Shown here: positions 1 through 9,147 of the stretch, one piece after another
Layout: the number at the start of each line of letters is the position of its first letter
How positions within the stretch are numbered: the first letter of the stretch is position 1
Assembly: GCA_965216365.1 (NCBI GenBank)
Contig: CBDCFT010000049.1
Location: forward strand, 186,001 to 250,000
Length of the DNA: 64,000 nt
Direction: 5' to 3'
Source: CBDCFT01 sp965216365
Lineage (GTDB): Bacteria; Pseudomonadota; Gammaproteobacteria; Arenicellales; CBDCFT01
The notes under the pieces: generated by a model
Database searches by the model: none
The model's input: only the letters and a program-made list of their open reading frames with translations
Told to the model about the DNA's origin: nothing
Translations under genes and position numbers: made by a program

Positions 1-341
1 ATGTGACGCTCGCCCGGCAAGCCTTCGATAGACGATGTTTGTACATTGCTACCGTCACGCCCGGCGACAATGTCCGGCGTCATCACCCCGCCCTCTTCGT
101 TTAAAGCCGTTGACCACGCGTGCTCGCAAGTCACAGCGTTACGCGTGTGATAGTTCTCACGATGAATGCGCAAAATAGATTTGAACCCGCTCGGTGCTTC
201 CACCAAAAATGTCGCGTTTTCGGAAACATTAATTAAATGCGCGCTGGCATCTTCCGGTACGTCCCAAAATTTTAGCGATTGATTCGCAAGCGCGCCTAAA
301 CGTTCAAGCAATACATCATGCGCTACGGCACTTTCAGCCAT
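1..341 (-). CDS. Aminoglycoside phosphotransferase-like (APH/choline kinase fold) protein, N-terminal part only
   Basis: An open frame of 113 codons starts at ATG 341-339 and leaves the window at base 1, so the C-terminal catalytic part is missing. A strong ribosome site (GGAGG on the minus strand, 347-353) supports the start. The visible part resembles the N-lobe of the APH/choline-kinase family: a helix ending near FWDVPEDA, then two strands reading LINVSENATFLVE and KSILRIHREN, the usual nucleotide-binding sheet. It is the last visible gene of the importer-SDR operon, 25 bases after the SDR. The substrate cannot be told; family members phosphorylate small alcohols or amines, which would suit a polyamine or amino-alcohol operon. 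Family call is moderate, specific role unknown. Confidence 0.65.
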   Translation of the reverse strand, partial: MAESAVAHDVLLERLGALANQSLKFWDVPEDASAHLINVSENATFLVEAPSGFKSILRIHRENYHTRNAVTCEHAWSTALNEEGGVMTPDIVAGRDGSNVQTSSIEGLPGERH

Positions 342-366
342 ATTATCCTCCTCGCCTAATTTTTTT

Positions 367-1146
367 CTAAATCTCTTCGATAGCTTCGAGGGACTCTGGG
401 AGAATTTGTCCTCCATCGACAATTATGGTTTGTCCGGTTATGTATCCCGCTTCGTCGGATGCGAAAAATAATGCAGCGTTGCCAATATCGGCGACATCAC
501 CCAGTCGTTTAAGCGGAATCGATGCAGCCATGGTATCGAGATAATCCTGCCCGAGATCTTTCAGGCCCTCGGTATAAATGTTGCCGGGCATAACGGCGTT
601 AATGGTCACGTTGTACTTAGACAATTCCATACAAGCCGTTTTTAGAAAACCCAGTTGACCGGATTTGGAAGCGCCGTAGTGCGACCAACCGGGATAACCG
701 GTCACCGGCCCGGTAATCGATGAGGTCAATACCACACGACCACCGCCCGCTTTTTCAAAATGCGGAATCGACGCTTTAACGCAAAGGAATGCGCTCTTTA
801 GGTTAGTCGCCATAACCTGATCCCATTCCGCAGGATCCATGTCGATCATTTTAGTTTGGGGGAAGGCACCGGCATTGGCGCACAGAATATCCAAACCACC
901 AAAAGTATCGGCGGTTTTGTTGACCATGCTCTGTACCGAACCCCAATCCGACACATCGCATTGGCAGTATTCCGCCGTTCCACCTGCAAATATCAACGCT
1001 TCAGCGGCAGCTTTGCCGTCCGCTTCACCACGCGATGCAATCATGACTTTCGCACCTTGTGCGGCAAAGATCTGCGCTATACCTTTTCCGATGCCTTTTG
1101 AACCACCGGTAACAATGACTGAACGATCTTTAATCGATGTAAGCAT
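367..1146 (-). CDS. SDR family NAD(P)-dependent oxidoreductase (FabG-like)
   Basis: A 259-residue classical short-chain dehydrogenase. The cofactor motif TGGSKGIG is at residues 13-20, the NAG motif follows in ILCANAGAF, catalytic serine lies in VLTSSITG and the YxxxK pair in YGASK. The C-terminus has the usual ITGQTIIVDGG ending. Length and motif order are complete, so the enzyme should be active on an alcohol or ketone. It sits 46 bases after the second permease gene and just before a phosphotransferase-like gene, in the same direction, which suggests it acts on the imported substrate or a product of it. The actual substrate cannot be read from sequence. Confidence 0.9.
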   Translation of the reverse strand: MLTSIKDRSVIVTGGSKGIGKGIAQIFAAQGAKVMIASRGEADGKAAAEALIFAGGTAEYCQCDVSDWGSVQSMVNKTADTFGGLDILCANAGAFPQTKMIDMDPAEWDQVMATNLKSAFLCVKASIPHFEKAGGGRVVLTSSITGPVTGYPGWSHYGASKSGQLGFLKTACMELSKYNVTINAVMPGNIYTEGLKDLGQDYLDTMAASIPLKRLGDVADIGNAALFFASDEAGYITGQTIIVDGGQILPESLEAIEEI

Positions 1147-1192
1147 GTTTATTTCTCCATATTTATTTTCAATTAAATTTCAACTTTTGTTT

Positions 1193-2005
1193 TTAACCTG
1201 TCTGTATGCGCCGGTCTTGCGCGACACGGAAAAACCATACGATGATAAATGCAACGATCAACAAAACCATTGACGTGGCGATGGATAGAATGCCAACGGT
1301 TGGTACTAACGGTGAATAACCCGATACCATTTTCGCGTATAGCCATTCCGGTAGCGTGGAATCCGCACCCGTTGTAAACAAGGACAACGGAAAATTTCCC
1401 CAACTGAGCAAGAAGGCGAACAATCCCGCTGAAATAACGCCCGGCATTAGCAATGGCCCGGTGACTTCTCTTAGCACCGTCCAGGTCGATGCGCCCATGT
1501 CGCGCGCCGCTTCTTCCAGCGCAGGGTCAAAACTGTATGCTCGAATAGCAATAATGAGTGTGGCAATAGGTGAAATCCAGACCAAATGCGCGACGACGGC
1601 AGTTTTCCAATCCGGAATCACACCCAGAAAGTTAAACCACATGAGCAAGGCCAGCCCCAAAACGGCTTGCGGAAAAAATATGGGTAATAAAATCAGCTTT
1701 TGAAAAACGCCACGAAAACGCCATTCATAGCGCGCAAACGCCAGCGCACCAAAAAACCCCACGATCATCGAAATCACCGCAACGATGATGGCAATGGTCA
1801 GAGAGGTTGACAATAAATCATGCACGGTTTGGCTTTCGATCGCTTTGCCATACCACTTTGTTGCATAACGCTTAATCGGGAATGTCAGATACCGCGCCTT
1901 TGAAACGGAAGCGAAGCCAATGGACACCAACGGTAAATACAAAAATACAAGTGTTAGCACAGCATAGATATACAACGCGATTTTTGTAGTACGATTCATG
2001 CGCAT
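1193..2005 (-). CDS. ABC transporter permease, PotC/PotI type (spermidine/putrescine-like import)
   Basis: A 270-residue inner-membrane protein with about six hydrophobic segments. The cytoplasmic EAA loop reads EEAARDMGASTWTVLREV, which docks to the ATPase. The N-terminus (ALYIYAVLTLVFLYLPL) is typical of the PotC/PotI subfamily of MetI-like permeases. Its start ATG shares one base with the stop codon of the upstream permease (TGATG at 2003-2007), so translation is probably coupled. Together with the permease at 2005-2860, the ATPase and the binding protein it makes a complete importer. Substrate assignment (polyamine or related cation) comes from subfamily resemblance only. Confidence 0.9.
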   Translation of the reverse strand: MRMNRTTKIALYIYAVLTLVFLYLPLVSIGFASVSKARYLTFPIKRYATKWYGKAIESQTVHDLLSTSLTIAIIVAVISMIVGFFGALAFARYEWRFRGVFQKLILLPIFFPQAVLGLALLMWFNFLGVIPDWKTAVVAHLVWISPIATLIIAIRAYSFDPALEEAARDMGASTWTVLREVTGPLLMPGVISAGLFAFLLSWGNFPLSLFTTGADSTLPEWLYAKMVSGYSPLVPTVGILSIATSMVLLIVAFIIVWFFRVAQDRRIQTG

Positions 2006-2860
2006 CAGCGTTTACGTCCCATGATGGTATCAAGGTCGACCCGATTCACACCGAATATCGCCAGTGTTCCGATAATTAAAATCAAAACGATGGACAGCGC
2101 TGAACCAAGCGGCCAGTTTTGCCCGTAGGTAAAGGCGGTTTCGATTTCGTCCGCAATGACAATCACCGCTTGCCCACCGAGCAATTTCGATTCCGCCAAT
2201 GCACCGGCGGCTAACACAAAACTGAGCAAGGAACCGATAACGATACCCGGCGCGGACAAAGGCAGATCGACTTCGACAAACACCTGCCAACGGGTAGCCC
2301 CCAAATCCGCGGCTGCTTGCCGCGCTTCTTCAGGCACCGTGGAAATACCCTGGGCGAGCGGAAACAACATGAAAGGAAAGTAAACGTAAACGAGTCCGAA
2401 GATAATAACCGGGACGTTGTACAACGCACCTTCAAAACTTAAACCTGTCCATGCACGCAAATGACCTTCGATTAAACCACCCTTCATCAGCGTCAGCACC
2501 CACCCGAACAACCGGATGTTTTCCGAGACGAATAGGGTGATGACAACGATGACGGTAATGACTGTAGTGAATTTATCAAAAACCTTTGGCCATAGCAAAA
2601 GCAAGCGGCCAACAAACGATAAACAGAATAACAGTTGATACCAGAGCCATGCCAAGCGCCCATAAAAGCGAACGGTAATAGCCTTGACTCAACAAGACGC
2701 CATAGGATGAAAAATCCGGCAAATGCGCAAAGCTGAACACCTTTTGCGGCATGATGGAAAATACCGCAATAACCACCAATGGCGCGGCAAAGCTCAATAG
2801 CAAGACCACTGTTATCGGCGTCGCGGCAAACACTCCTATTTTTTTGTTAGCGGATTCCAC
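2005..2860 (-). pseudogene. ABC transporter permease, PotB/PotH type, interrupted by a single-base frameshift
   Basis: Two overlapping frames encode the two parts of one permease. The first runs from GTG 2860 to a stop near 2576 and gives the N-terminal segments ending in FAMAKGF. The second continues in another frame with DKFTTVITVIVV through the EAA loop EEARQAAADLGATRWQVFVEV to the stop at 2005. The break is at a run of five A on the plus strand (2578-2582, five T in the message). With four, GGT TTT GAT AAA restores an uninterrupted protein of about 285 residues. Start is supported by GAGG ahead of the GTG and close spacing to the ATPase stop at 2867. Either a sequencing or assembly error, or a real inactivating mutation, which would disable the importer. 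Confidence 0.8.
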
Positions 2861-2866
2861 TGTGCC

Positions 2867-3961
2867 TCAGCTCAAGTTGTCGTCCGGAATCAAATGCGCG
2901 TTGTCGGCATCCCAACCTAATACCACCTCATCCGACATTTGACCGGTAAACCGATGTTCGCGTAATTTCTCAACCGTGAACTCAGCGCCATTCCCCATCT
3001 CAATGCTGTATTGCATACGTGAACCCAGTGCGTACTCCGCGTGCATCACGCCACTGACAGAAAAATCACTTGTTTCACCGGATGCTAGAAAGCGCACGTA
3101 CTCCGGCCGTACCATTAATGCACCGGTTTTTCCTGGGGGCAATTTCAGTTCGGCGCTGCGCGCTATCGCGTTCACTTGCAAATCGACGCTGCGTCCTTTT
3201 AGTCGTCCATCGGCACCGGAATCTACGTCAATCAAATTCACTTCACCCATAAACTCGGCGACAAACCGGCTCACCGGGCGCGCGTAGATCGCATCAGCAA
3301 TATCTATTTGTTCGAAACGCCCTTCACGCATAATCGCAATGCGATCGGACATGACCATCGCCTCTTCAAGACTGTGCGTTATATAGACGAATGTTTTGCC
3401 GGTACGCTCATGCAAATCTTTTAATTCTTTTTCCAGCGTTTTGCGCAGGCGATAGTCAAGCGCAGAAAGCGGCTCATCAAAAAACAAAATTTCAGGGTCA
3501 AAAGCCAGCGCTCTTGCGAGTGCAACCCGTTGACGTTCGCCGCCTGAACACTGATTGATACGTTTATTGTAAAAATCCCGCGGTAAATGCAAGAGGTCCA
3601 GCAGTTCGAGCGCACGCTCCTTGCGTTTGCCGACACTCTCGCCGCGAATTTTAAGTGGAAACTCGATGTTTTCACCAACCGACCGATGCGGAAATAACGC
3701 GAGTGATTGAAACACCATACATGTCGGGCGCAAATTTGCCGGGATTTTTTCAATGCGTTTATCACGCAACCAAATCCGGCCTTCGGTGGGTTCATCGATT
3801 CCGACCAACAACCGAATCAGCGTCGTTTTGCCGCTACCGGATGGCCCTACTATGGTGAGGAATTCGCCTTCCAGTATTTCAAGGTCGATGCCGTGTAACG
3901 CCGTGAAACGACCAAAGCGTTTAACAATTTTTTCAAGACGCAGAATGGGTTCAGACGGCAT
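2867..3961 (-). CDS. ABC transporter ATP-binding protein, PotA type
   Basis: A 364-residue ATPase starting at ATG 3961. It has Walker A GPSGSGKTT, signature SGGERQRVALARA, Walker B ILFFDEPLSALD and the switch histidine in THSLEEA, followed by a C-terminal TOBE-like region (MVRPEYVRF). This matches the spermidine/putrescine and Fe3+ importer ATPases. An upstream ATG at 4030 in the same frame was not used because the intervening codons cover a transcription terminator (3986-4019). The gene precedes the two permeases by a few bases, so the three are one transcription unit. Expression relative to the binding protein is probably set by that terminator. Confidence 0.93.
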   Translation of the reverse strand: MPSEPILRLEKIVKRFGRFTALHGIDLEILEGEFLTIVGPSGSGKTTLIRLLVGIDEPTEGRIWLRDKRIEKIPANLRPTCMVFQSLALFPHRSVGENIEFPLKIRGESVGKRKERALELLDLLHLPRDFYNKRINQCSGGERQRVALARALAFDPEILFFDEPLSALDYRLRKTLEKELKDLHERTGKTFVYITHSLEEAMVMSDRIAIMREGRFEQIDIADAIYARPVSRFVAEFMGEVNLIDVDSGADGRLKGRSVDLQVNAIARSAELKLPPGKTGALMVRPEYVRFLASGETSDFSVSGVMHAEYALGSRMQYSIEMGNGAEFTVEKLREHRFTGQMSDEVVLGWDADNAHLIPDDNLS

Positions 3962-3985
3962 AGCGACGCAAAATAACAGAATATG

Positions 3986-4019
3986 AAAAACCCGGCCAAG
4001 TGTTTGCCACCTGGCCGGG
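3986..4019 (-). terminator. Rho-independent terminator between binding protein and ATPase genes
   Basis: The minus strand shows an 8-bp perfect GC-rich stem (CCCGGCCA at 3991-3998 pairing with TGGCCGGG at 4012-4019), a 13-base loop, and immediately after it five T residues (3986-3990). It lies 18 bases beyond the stop codon of the binding protein gene. Partial termination here would give more binding protein than membrane components, a common arrangement in binding-protein-dependent importers. Confidence 0.85.
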
Positions 4020-4036
4020 GGATTGCTCAAAAACGA

Positions 4037-5170
4037 CTAGCCGCGTTTTGCGGCGTTATAAATTTCGTTCAATGCGTCGTAGGAACTAACGACTTGATAG
4101 TCGAGAGAACGCGCCATCTCCTCGCCCAGGCTATCCCACTGAATCGCATCAAGTTCATCGGCATCGAACTTGTCGAATACAGCAGGGTCTCCCATTTGAC
4201 TGACCGGATTGTACGTTCCTTCAGCAAACGCAACCGCTTTACTGATGTCAGCGCTCTGCACAAACTCAAGAAAATCTTCGGCGAGAGTGGACGGATCAGG
4301 ATTATTCACTGCGGAGGTCAACTCAATCCAAACCACTCCGCCCTTACCATCGACTGGCCCTGAATTCGGCGTTATCGCCCTGACGTTGCTCGCACCATCA
4401 AAACGGGCCGGCGATGCAGTGTACGTACCGCCGGTAAAGTAGGCATCGATCTCACCGTTAATCAAAGCCGTATTCATCGCAACCAAATCATCAGTTAGCA
4501 ACTTGGCACCACCAAAGATGGCTTCGGCGGTTCCTTTAAATACTTCTTGCCCTGCGTCATCAATCGGTTCAAACGGATTTTGATCACCAGTCAAACACAT
4601 GTGCATAATGTTCCAGTTGTCGTAAGTAAGCACTCCGTAACGATCTTTCATTGCAGAGTCAAGAAATAACTTCCAACCCTGGTCTTCAGCCATCTCACGA
4701 CTGATCTTGTCGGTATTGACGACGAAACTGAACGGGCCATAACGTTGGGGCATACCGATTAACTCACCGTCATCAGCAAAGGCCAAGGGATAAGGGCCGG
4801 AAAATTCCGGTAACATTTTTTCAAAATACGGCATGAAGCGTTCTTTGTTTAGTGGCTTAATCAAGCCTTCCGGATAAAGCTGCGCTTTGGCCCAGGGTTG
4901 GTTAACGTTGATCAAGTCCCACACATTGACTTCACCGGCACGCAATTTGTTAATCATGTCCGGATCAGAAGTACCGCTTTCAGCGCGCACGGTCGCACCG
5001 GAATTCGCTTCACGAAACGGACCCAGCACTTCATCCGAGTTGTAACCTTCCCAGCAAAGAATATTCATTTGGTCATTTCGCGCAGCGAAGGCGCTACTCA
5101 ATGGCCCCATGCTTGCCAGTCCGGCGGCACCAGCTAAAGTGGTATTAAACTGTCTACGAGTAAACTTCAT
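4037..5170 (-). CDS. Extracellular solute-binding protein, PotD/PotF type, Tat-exported
   Basis: A 377-residue periplasmic protein. The N-terminus carries a twin-arginine signal (TRRQF at residues 4-8, then a hydrophobic stretch and an AFA cleavage motif near residue 29). The mature part begins MNILCWEGYNSDEVLGPF, typical of spermidine/putrescine-binding proteins, which grasp the amine through acidic and aromatic residues. It is the first gene of the importer operon, separated from the ATPase by a terminator, and is divergent from an AraC regulator 250 bases away. Export through Tat rather than Sec is unusual for PotD itself but frequent in this wider family. Exact ligand unknown. Confidence 0.9.
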   Translation of the reverse strand: MKFTRRQFNTTLAGAAGLASMGPLSSAFAARNDQMNILCWEGYNSDEVLGPFREANSGATVRAESGTSDPDMINKLRAGEVNVWDLINVNQPWAKAQLYPEGLIKPLNKERFMPYFEKMLPEFSGPYPLAFADDGELIGMPQRYGPFSFVVNTDKISREMAEDQGWKLFLDSAMKDRYGVLTYDNWNIMHMCLTGDQNPFEPIDDAGQEVFKGTAEAIFGGAKLLTDDLVAMNTALINGEIDAYFTGGTYTASPARFDGASNVRAITPNSGPVDGKGGVVWIELTSAVNNPDPSTLAEDFLEFVQSADISKAVAFAEGTYNPVSQMGDPAVFDKFDADELDAIQWDSLGEEMARSLDYQVVSSYDALNEIYNAAKRG

Positions 5171-5311
5171 TGGTTCCTCCTGTTACGTTTATGAGATGCA
5201 AAGTTTTTATGGATTGCTTCAATTATTAAGCTTGCCTGCATAAATTCAAACTAGCTTGACAGAAATCTGCCGATATTTGACACTCAAAACTTAAAGTATT
5301 TATTCTATTTG

Positions 5312-5342
5312 TTGCGTTTCTCATTGATTTTAAAGATATAAT
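5312..5342 (+). promoter_or_regulatory. Candidate promoter for the AraC-family gene in the shared intergenic region
   Basis: The 250-base AT-rich space between the divergent importer operon and the regulator contains a perfect -10 hexamer TATAAT (5337-5342) with TTGCGT 19 bases upstream (5312-5317). It faces the regulator at 5421. A matching promoter for the importer operon must lie in the same region but none stood out. No clear operator repeat was found. Confidence 0.4.
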
Positions 5343-5420
5343 AAAGCATTTCATTAAACTGGCTTGTAATATCAAACTGGGGACTTTACTAGCGATAACC
5401 CTCGCTCAAGCAAATGCGAA

Positions 5421-6470
5421 ATGAGTACGATTGCTGAACCATCCATCGTTCTGGCCTCCGCCGCTACCGGCGTGATTAAACTTATTGAGAAAAACAACGG
5501 TGATGTTGATTCTATTTTTGGTGCTACTTCCATTCGCTTGAACGATCTGGAAAGCCCGATACAGGAGTTGAGCCTGCGACAGTATTGCCATTTGTTCACC
5601 GAAGCCGCCGCACAAACGGGTAACGACAATTTCGGATTGCATTTTGGCGCTCAGTTCGAACCCAGACAACTGGGTGCAATCGGCTACGCCGCCATCAGTT
5701 CCCCTACGCTCTCTTCCGCACTACATAACATGGAATATTATTTTCCAGCCCATCAAGACCAATCGAGTTTTAGCTTAATTCCAGACAATGATCTTCTCTG
5801 GTTAAGCTACAGAATATTCGATCCGCGTATAGAAGATCGAAGACAAGACGCCGAATTATCCATGGGCATGTTTCTGAATATTTTTCGACGCGCGCTGGGT
5901 TCTACATGGTCGCCGCTGGAAGTTCGATTCGAACATGACGAGCCTGAACATGCCTCCGAACATGAGCTGGTGTTTGGTGCACCAGTGCAATTTGGAAGAC
6001 GCACCAACGCCATGGCTTTTCGGCGCCACGATCTTGATACGGTGATGCCGGATCAGGACCCATATTTATTTTCCGTGATTGAACCCTTCCTACAATCACG
6101 TTGTGAGATGCACAACAACCCCGAGTCCTTTGCCGACGTGGTGCGCAATCAAATCAAACTTAATCTAAGCACCTGCGCACCAACACTAGCAGAGATCGCG
6201 CGAATATTTGGCCTTTCCGAGGCCCAGTTTCAACATGAGCTACAAACCCACGGCTTATCGTTTCAGGACTTGCTACGCGCGGCTAGACAGGAATTGTCGC
6301 TTCACTACATGAACGATTCCACAATGCCCTTAACAGAGGTCGCATTGCTGCTCGGTTATTCTGAACTGTCAGCATTTTCACGTGCATTTCGAAACTGGAC
6401 CGGTATGAGTCCACAACAATACCGTCGTTCACACAAGATGACGCCACAACCGCAATCGACAAAGCTGTAA
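5421..6470 (+). CDS. AraC-family transcriptional regulator with arabinose-binding-like (OruR-type) sensor domain
   Basis: A 349-residue regulator. Residues from about 20 to 210 form the sensor domain of the OruR/ArgR-like group (FGLHFGAQFEPRQLGAIGYAAISSPTL is characteristic in pattern). The C-terminal third holds the two helix-turn-helix units, the second being clear in LTEVALLLGYSELSAFSRAF with the closing RNWTGMSPQQYR. It is divergent from the polyamine-type importer operon and just upstream of the decarboxylase gene, so it likely senses an amine or amino acid and controls one or both. The link to the importer is inferred from position only. Confidence 0.9.
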   Translation: MSTIAEPSIVLASAATGVIKLIEKNNGDVDSIFGATSIRLNDLESPIQELSLRQYCHLFTEAAAQTGNDNFGLHFGAQFEPRQLGAIGYAAISSPTLSSALHNMEYYFPAHQDQSSFSLIPDNDLLWLSYRIFDPRIEDRRQDAELSMGMFLNIFRRALGSTWSPLEVRFEHDEPEHASEHELVFGAPVQFGRRTNAMAFRRHDLDTVMPDQDPYLFSVIEPFLQSRCEMHNNPESFADVVRNQIKLNLSTCAPTLAEIARIFGLSEAQFQHELQTHGLSFQDLLRAARQELSLHYMNDSTMPLTEVALLLGYSELSAFSRAFRNWTGMSPQQYRRSHKMTPQPQSTKL

Positions 6471-6680
6471 ATCGATTGTTGGTTCGCGACAATCAAAGAC
6501 AATCTCATTTGCAGCGGCTAATTCAAGTACTGAATTTGGTGTATGCTGCGACGCTATACAAACTTGCACGCTCAGTAATGCCGGATACTATCAAACAAGC
6601 ACTGTCCGTCAGGTTTGGGTCCAAGGCGACGTAGTGCACGAACATTAGCGATTCACACACCAATACTTTCAAACGCACTT

Positions 6681-8099
6681 GTGACACCTGAAGAATTTCG
6701 CAAAGCCGGGCACGAACTGATTGACTGGATTGCCGACTATCGGCAGCGCATCGATCAAATGCCCGTGCGCGCGCAGGTCAGTCCCGGCGAGGTTCGCAAC
6801 GCTTTACCCTGCGAACCGCCTGAGACAAAGGAATCACTTGATAAAATAATACAAGACCTCGAACGAATTATCGTTCCAGGCATTACGCAAGTACAACACC
6901 CCATGCACTACGGCTGGTTTCCATCCAATGCGTCACTCGCTTCCGTGATCGGCGATATCGCATCCTCCGGTTTAGGTACGCTCGGTATCTCCTGGGAAAG
7001 TTGCCCATCATTAACGGAAGTCGAAGAAGTGGTTTGTGACTGGATGCGTCAACTTACTGGTCTACAAGAACATTGGCACGGAACAATTCACGATACAGCA
7101 TCCACCGCCTGTTTCACTGCGCTGCTTGCAGCGCGGGAAAAAGCGAGCGACTACAGCGAAAGCCGGGGCGGGCTGCAGCGCGAGTCTGTGCCGCTGATTG
7201 TCTACACTACCGAAGAAGCGCACTCTTCTATTAAAAAAGCAGCGCTGCTGGCTGGATTCGGTCAAGGCAATCTGCGTTGTGTAAATGTAAATCCTGTTAC
7301 CCGCGCGATGCTCGCCGATGATTTAGAAAGGACAATCGAGCAGGATATTCAGAATGACTACCTTCCTGCGACTGTCGTCGCCTCCGTAGGAACCACGGGA
7401 GTAACTGCTATTGACCCCGTTGAGGACATCGTTCGTATTGCCACGAAGCACGGTTTATGGATTCACGTCGATGCAGCGATGGCCGGCTCCGCCATGTTAT
7501 TACCCGAGTGCCGTTGGATGTGGCAGGGCGTCGAAGGCGCAGACTCGATATCATGGAATCCGCACAAATGGATGGGGACAATTTTAGATTGTTCGTTGTT
7601 TTATGTTCGCGATGTACAACACTTGATTCGCGTCATGTCGACCAACCCGAGCTATCTGTGTTCGACCGTCGATGGTGAAGTGACACAGTATCGCGATTGG
7701 GGCATTCCACTCGGACGTCGATTCCGTGCTTTAAAACTCTGGTTTCATTTGCGGTTGGATGGACCCGATGCGATTCGACAACGACTGCGCAGGGATCTGG
7801 ATAATGCGCAATGGCTTAAGCAACAAATTGAAACTACGCCGGATTGGGAAGTCGTCGCTCCGGTTAACCTGCAAACAGTTTGTGTTCGACACCATCCGGA
7901 TAATCTGCAAGGCGATGCTCTCGATCATCACACCTTAAAATGGGTAAACGAAATTAATAATTCCGGCAAAGCATTTCTAACACCTTCAAAACTCGATGGC
8001 CGCTGGATGGTACGCGTGTCTATCGGCGTTGAAGCCACCGAACGCGAGCATGTCGGAGAACTATGGAAATTGATGCGCCAAACTGCTGATGCGGAGTAA
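6681..8099 (+). CDS. PLP-dependent group II decarboxylase (aromatic-L-amino-acid decarboxylase-like)
   Basis: A 472-residue enzyme when started at GTG 6681, whose first residues VTPEEFRKAGHELIDWIADY align with the usual beginning of this family. A TTG at 6615 would add 22 unlikely residues. The PLP lysine is in SWNPHKWMG, preceded by the HVDAAMAG motif whose aspartate contacts the cofactor nitrogen. Length fits DOPA/tryptophan decarboxylases. Such enzymes release CO2 from aromatic amino acids to give amines. Next to a regulator and an importer of polyamine type it suggests amine metabolism, though bacterial members differ in substrate. The gene is followed by a hairpin at 8103-8137. Confidence 0.88.
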   Translation: MTPEEFRKAGHELIDWIADYRQRIDQMPVRAQVSPGEVRNALPCEPPETKESLDKIIQDLERIIVPGITQVQHPMHYGWFPSNASLASVIGDIASSGLGTLGISWESCPSLTEVEEVVCDWMRQLTGLQEHWHGTIHDTASTACFTALLAAREKASDYSESRGGLQRESVPLIVYTTEEAHSSIKKAALLAGFGQGNLRCVNVNPVTRAMLADDLERTIEQDIQNDYLPATVVASVGTTGVTAIDPVEDIVRIATKHGLWIHVDAAMAGSAMLLPECRWMWQGVEGADSISWNPHKWMGTILDCSLFYVRDVQHLIRVMSTNPSYLCSTVDGEVTQYRDWGIPLGRRFRALKLWFHLRLDGPDAIRQRLRRDLDNAQWLKQQIETTPDWEVVAPVNLQTVCVRHHPDNLQGDALDHHTLKWVNEINNSGKAFLTPSKLDGRWMVRVSIGVEATEREHVGELWKLMRQTADAE

Positions 8100-8102
8100 T
8101 TA

Positions 8103-8137
8103 AACTATACGCAACTTTTGAAAAACTGCGTATAGTT
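8103..8137 (+). terminator. Stem-loop after the decarboxylase gene
   Basis: Four bases after the stop codon an 11-bp perfect inverted repeat (AACTATACGCA / TGCGTATAGTT) encloses a 13-base loop. It has no clean T run, so it may be a weak terminator or an mRNA-stabilising hairpin. Confidence 0.5.
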
Positions 8138-8179
8138 GAATTCAACTCTTTGTTTTTACTGATATATTTTAAATGATGT

Positions 8180-9037
8180 TCAGTTTCCACGCCGATGTAA
8201 CTTAATCTGGTTATACATGCCTTCGACATTCAATGGTAGATGATCCTCGTAGTTACCCCAATCGCTGTAGTCATCGAGTTTTATACTGACCTGCATTTCT
8301 TCCAGGGTCTTCCCTTCCCGCGCCGATTGCAGAACCGCTGCATGCAAAGTTTCCATATATTCACGAAACGCGGTCGCATCCGCTTTTGTACCAATAGCGC
8401 CATGTCCCGGTACGAGCTGATCAAAATCCATTACTTCCACTTTCTTTATCGCATCCATCCAATCCGGAATAAAAGCGTCGGTTAAATTTTTCCACGCAAG
8501 CGTTTTAACAGGAATAAAATCGACCGCAAACAACACACGCTCTTCTGGAAACCGCATAACGATGCTGTTATCGGAGTGCCCGCGACCAACATAGGTCAGC
8601 TCGACAGTTTTTCCACCAAGTTCAATAGTCATGGCATCGCTGAACGTAATATCGGGAACCGCAGTCGGACGGTTTTCGCCAACAATGTCCACTTTCGCAG
8701 CGTCATGAGCAACGACGGTTGCCGTATCGGCAAATACTTCGCCACCGGCGATATGATCAACATGATCGTGGCTATAGATCAGATATTTCACCGGCTTGCC
8801 AAATCGTTCAAGAAGCTCTGCTTTTAACCAGTTTGCTGCATCTGCGTTGATGGGATCAGTCGCGATGATGCCGTCATCGGTCACCAAAAAAACCGAGTAG
8901 TGGAACTGGTTCTGAAAACGGTACAAGTCACCGGTGATGTTGACAATGTCGCGCTTGGGTGCATCTTGCGCATTTACTTCATTCAAAAATTGAATGGAAC
9001 AAATAAAAACTAACGACAGAGAGATTATTCTGATCAC
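8180..9037 (-). CDS. Exported MBL-fold metallo-hydrolase
   Basis: A 285-residue protein beginning at GTG 9037, chosen because AAGGAG stands 7 bases upstream; an earlier frame start at 9076 lacks a ribosome site. The N-terminus is a Sec signal peptide (VIRIISLSLVFIC, cleaved near VNAQ). The zinc-binding motif HDHVDH sits in YLIYSHDHVDHIAGG, and later ligands appear in YVGRGHSDNS and LVPGHGAIG. This is the layout of class B-like metallo-beta-lactamase-fold hydrolases, many of which are not antibiotic enzymes. It is a single gene flanked by convergent and small genes, so its substrate is unknown. Confidence 0.85.
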   Translation of the reverse strand: MIRIISLSLVFICSIQFLNEVNAQDAPKRDIVNITGDLYRFQNQFHYSVFLVTDDGIIATDPINADAANWLKAELLERFGKPVKYLIYSHDHVDHIAGGEVFADTATVVAHDAAKVDIVGENRPTAVPDITFSDAMTIELGGKTVELTYVGRGHSDNSIVMRFPEERVLFAVDFIPVKTLAWKNLTDAFIPDWMDAIKKVEVMDFDQLVPGHGAIGTKADATAFREYMETLHAAVLQSAREGKTLEEMQVSIKLDDYSDWGNYEDHLPLNVEGMYNQIKLHRRGN

Positions 9038-9147
9038 GATGCTACTCCTTGGTTCAGCGTTTGTGACAAATGACAAGTCAAACTTGAATATAAACTACTC
9101 TAATACATTCCACACATTCGATTTGACCAAACTAAATGAACTTAGTT

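Noticed and set aside
839..1273. Long open frame antisense to the SDR gene
   Set aside because: It is the mirror of a well-supported SDR with all motifs; its translation has no recognisable features.
2005..2860. Two separate small membrane protein genes in this interval
   Set aside because: The two frames continue one permease exactly across a homopolymer, and neither part alone is a complete permease.
3962..4030. An earlier ATPase start at 4030
   Set aside because: The added codons cover the terminator hairpin and T run (3986-4019) and do not match the family N-terminus; the ATG at 3961 does.
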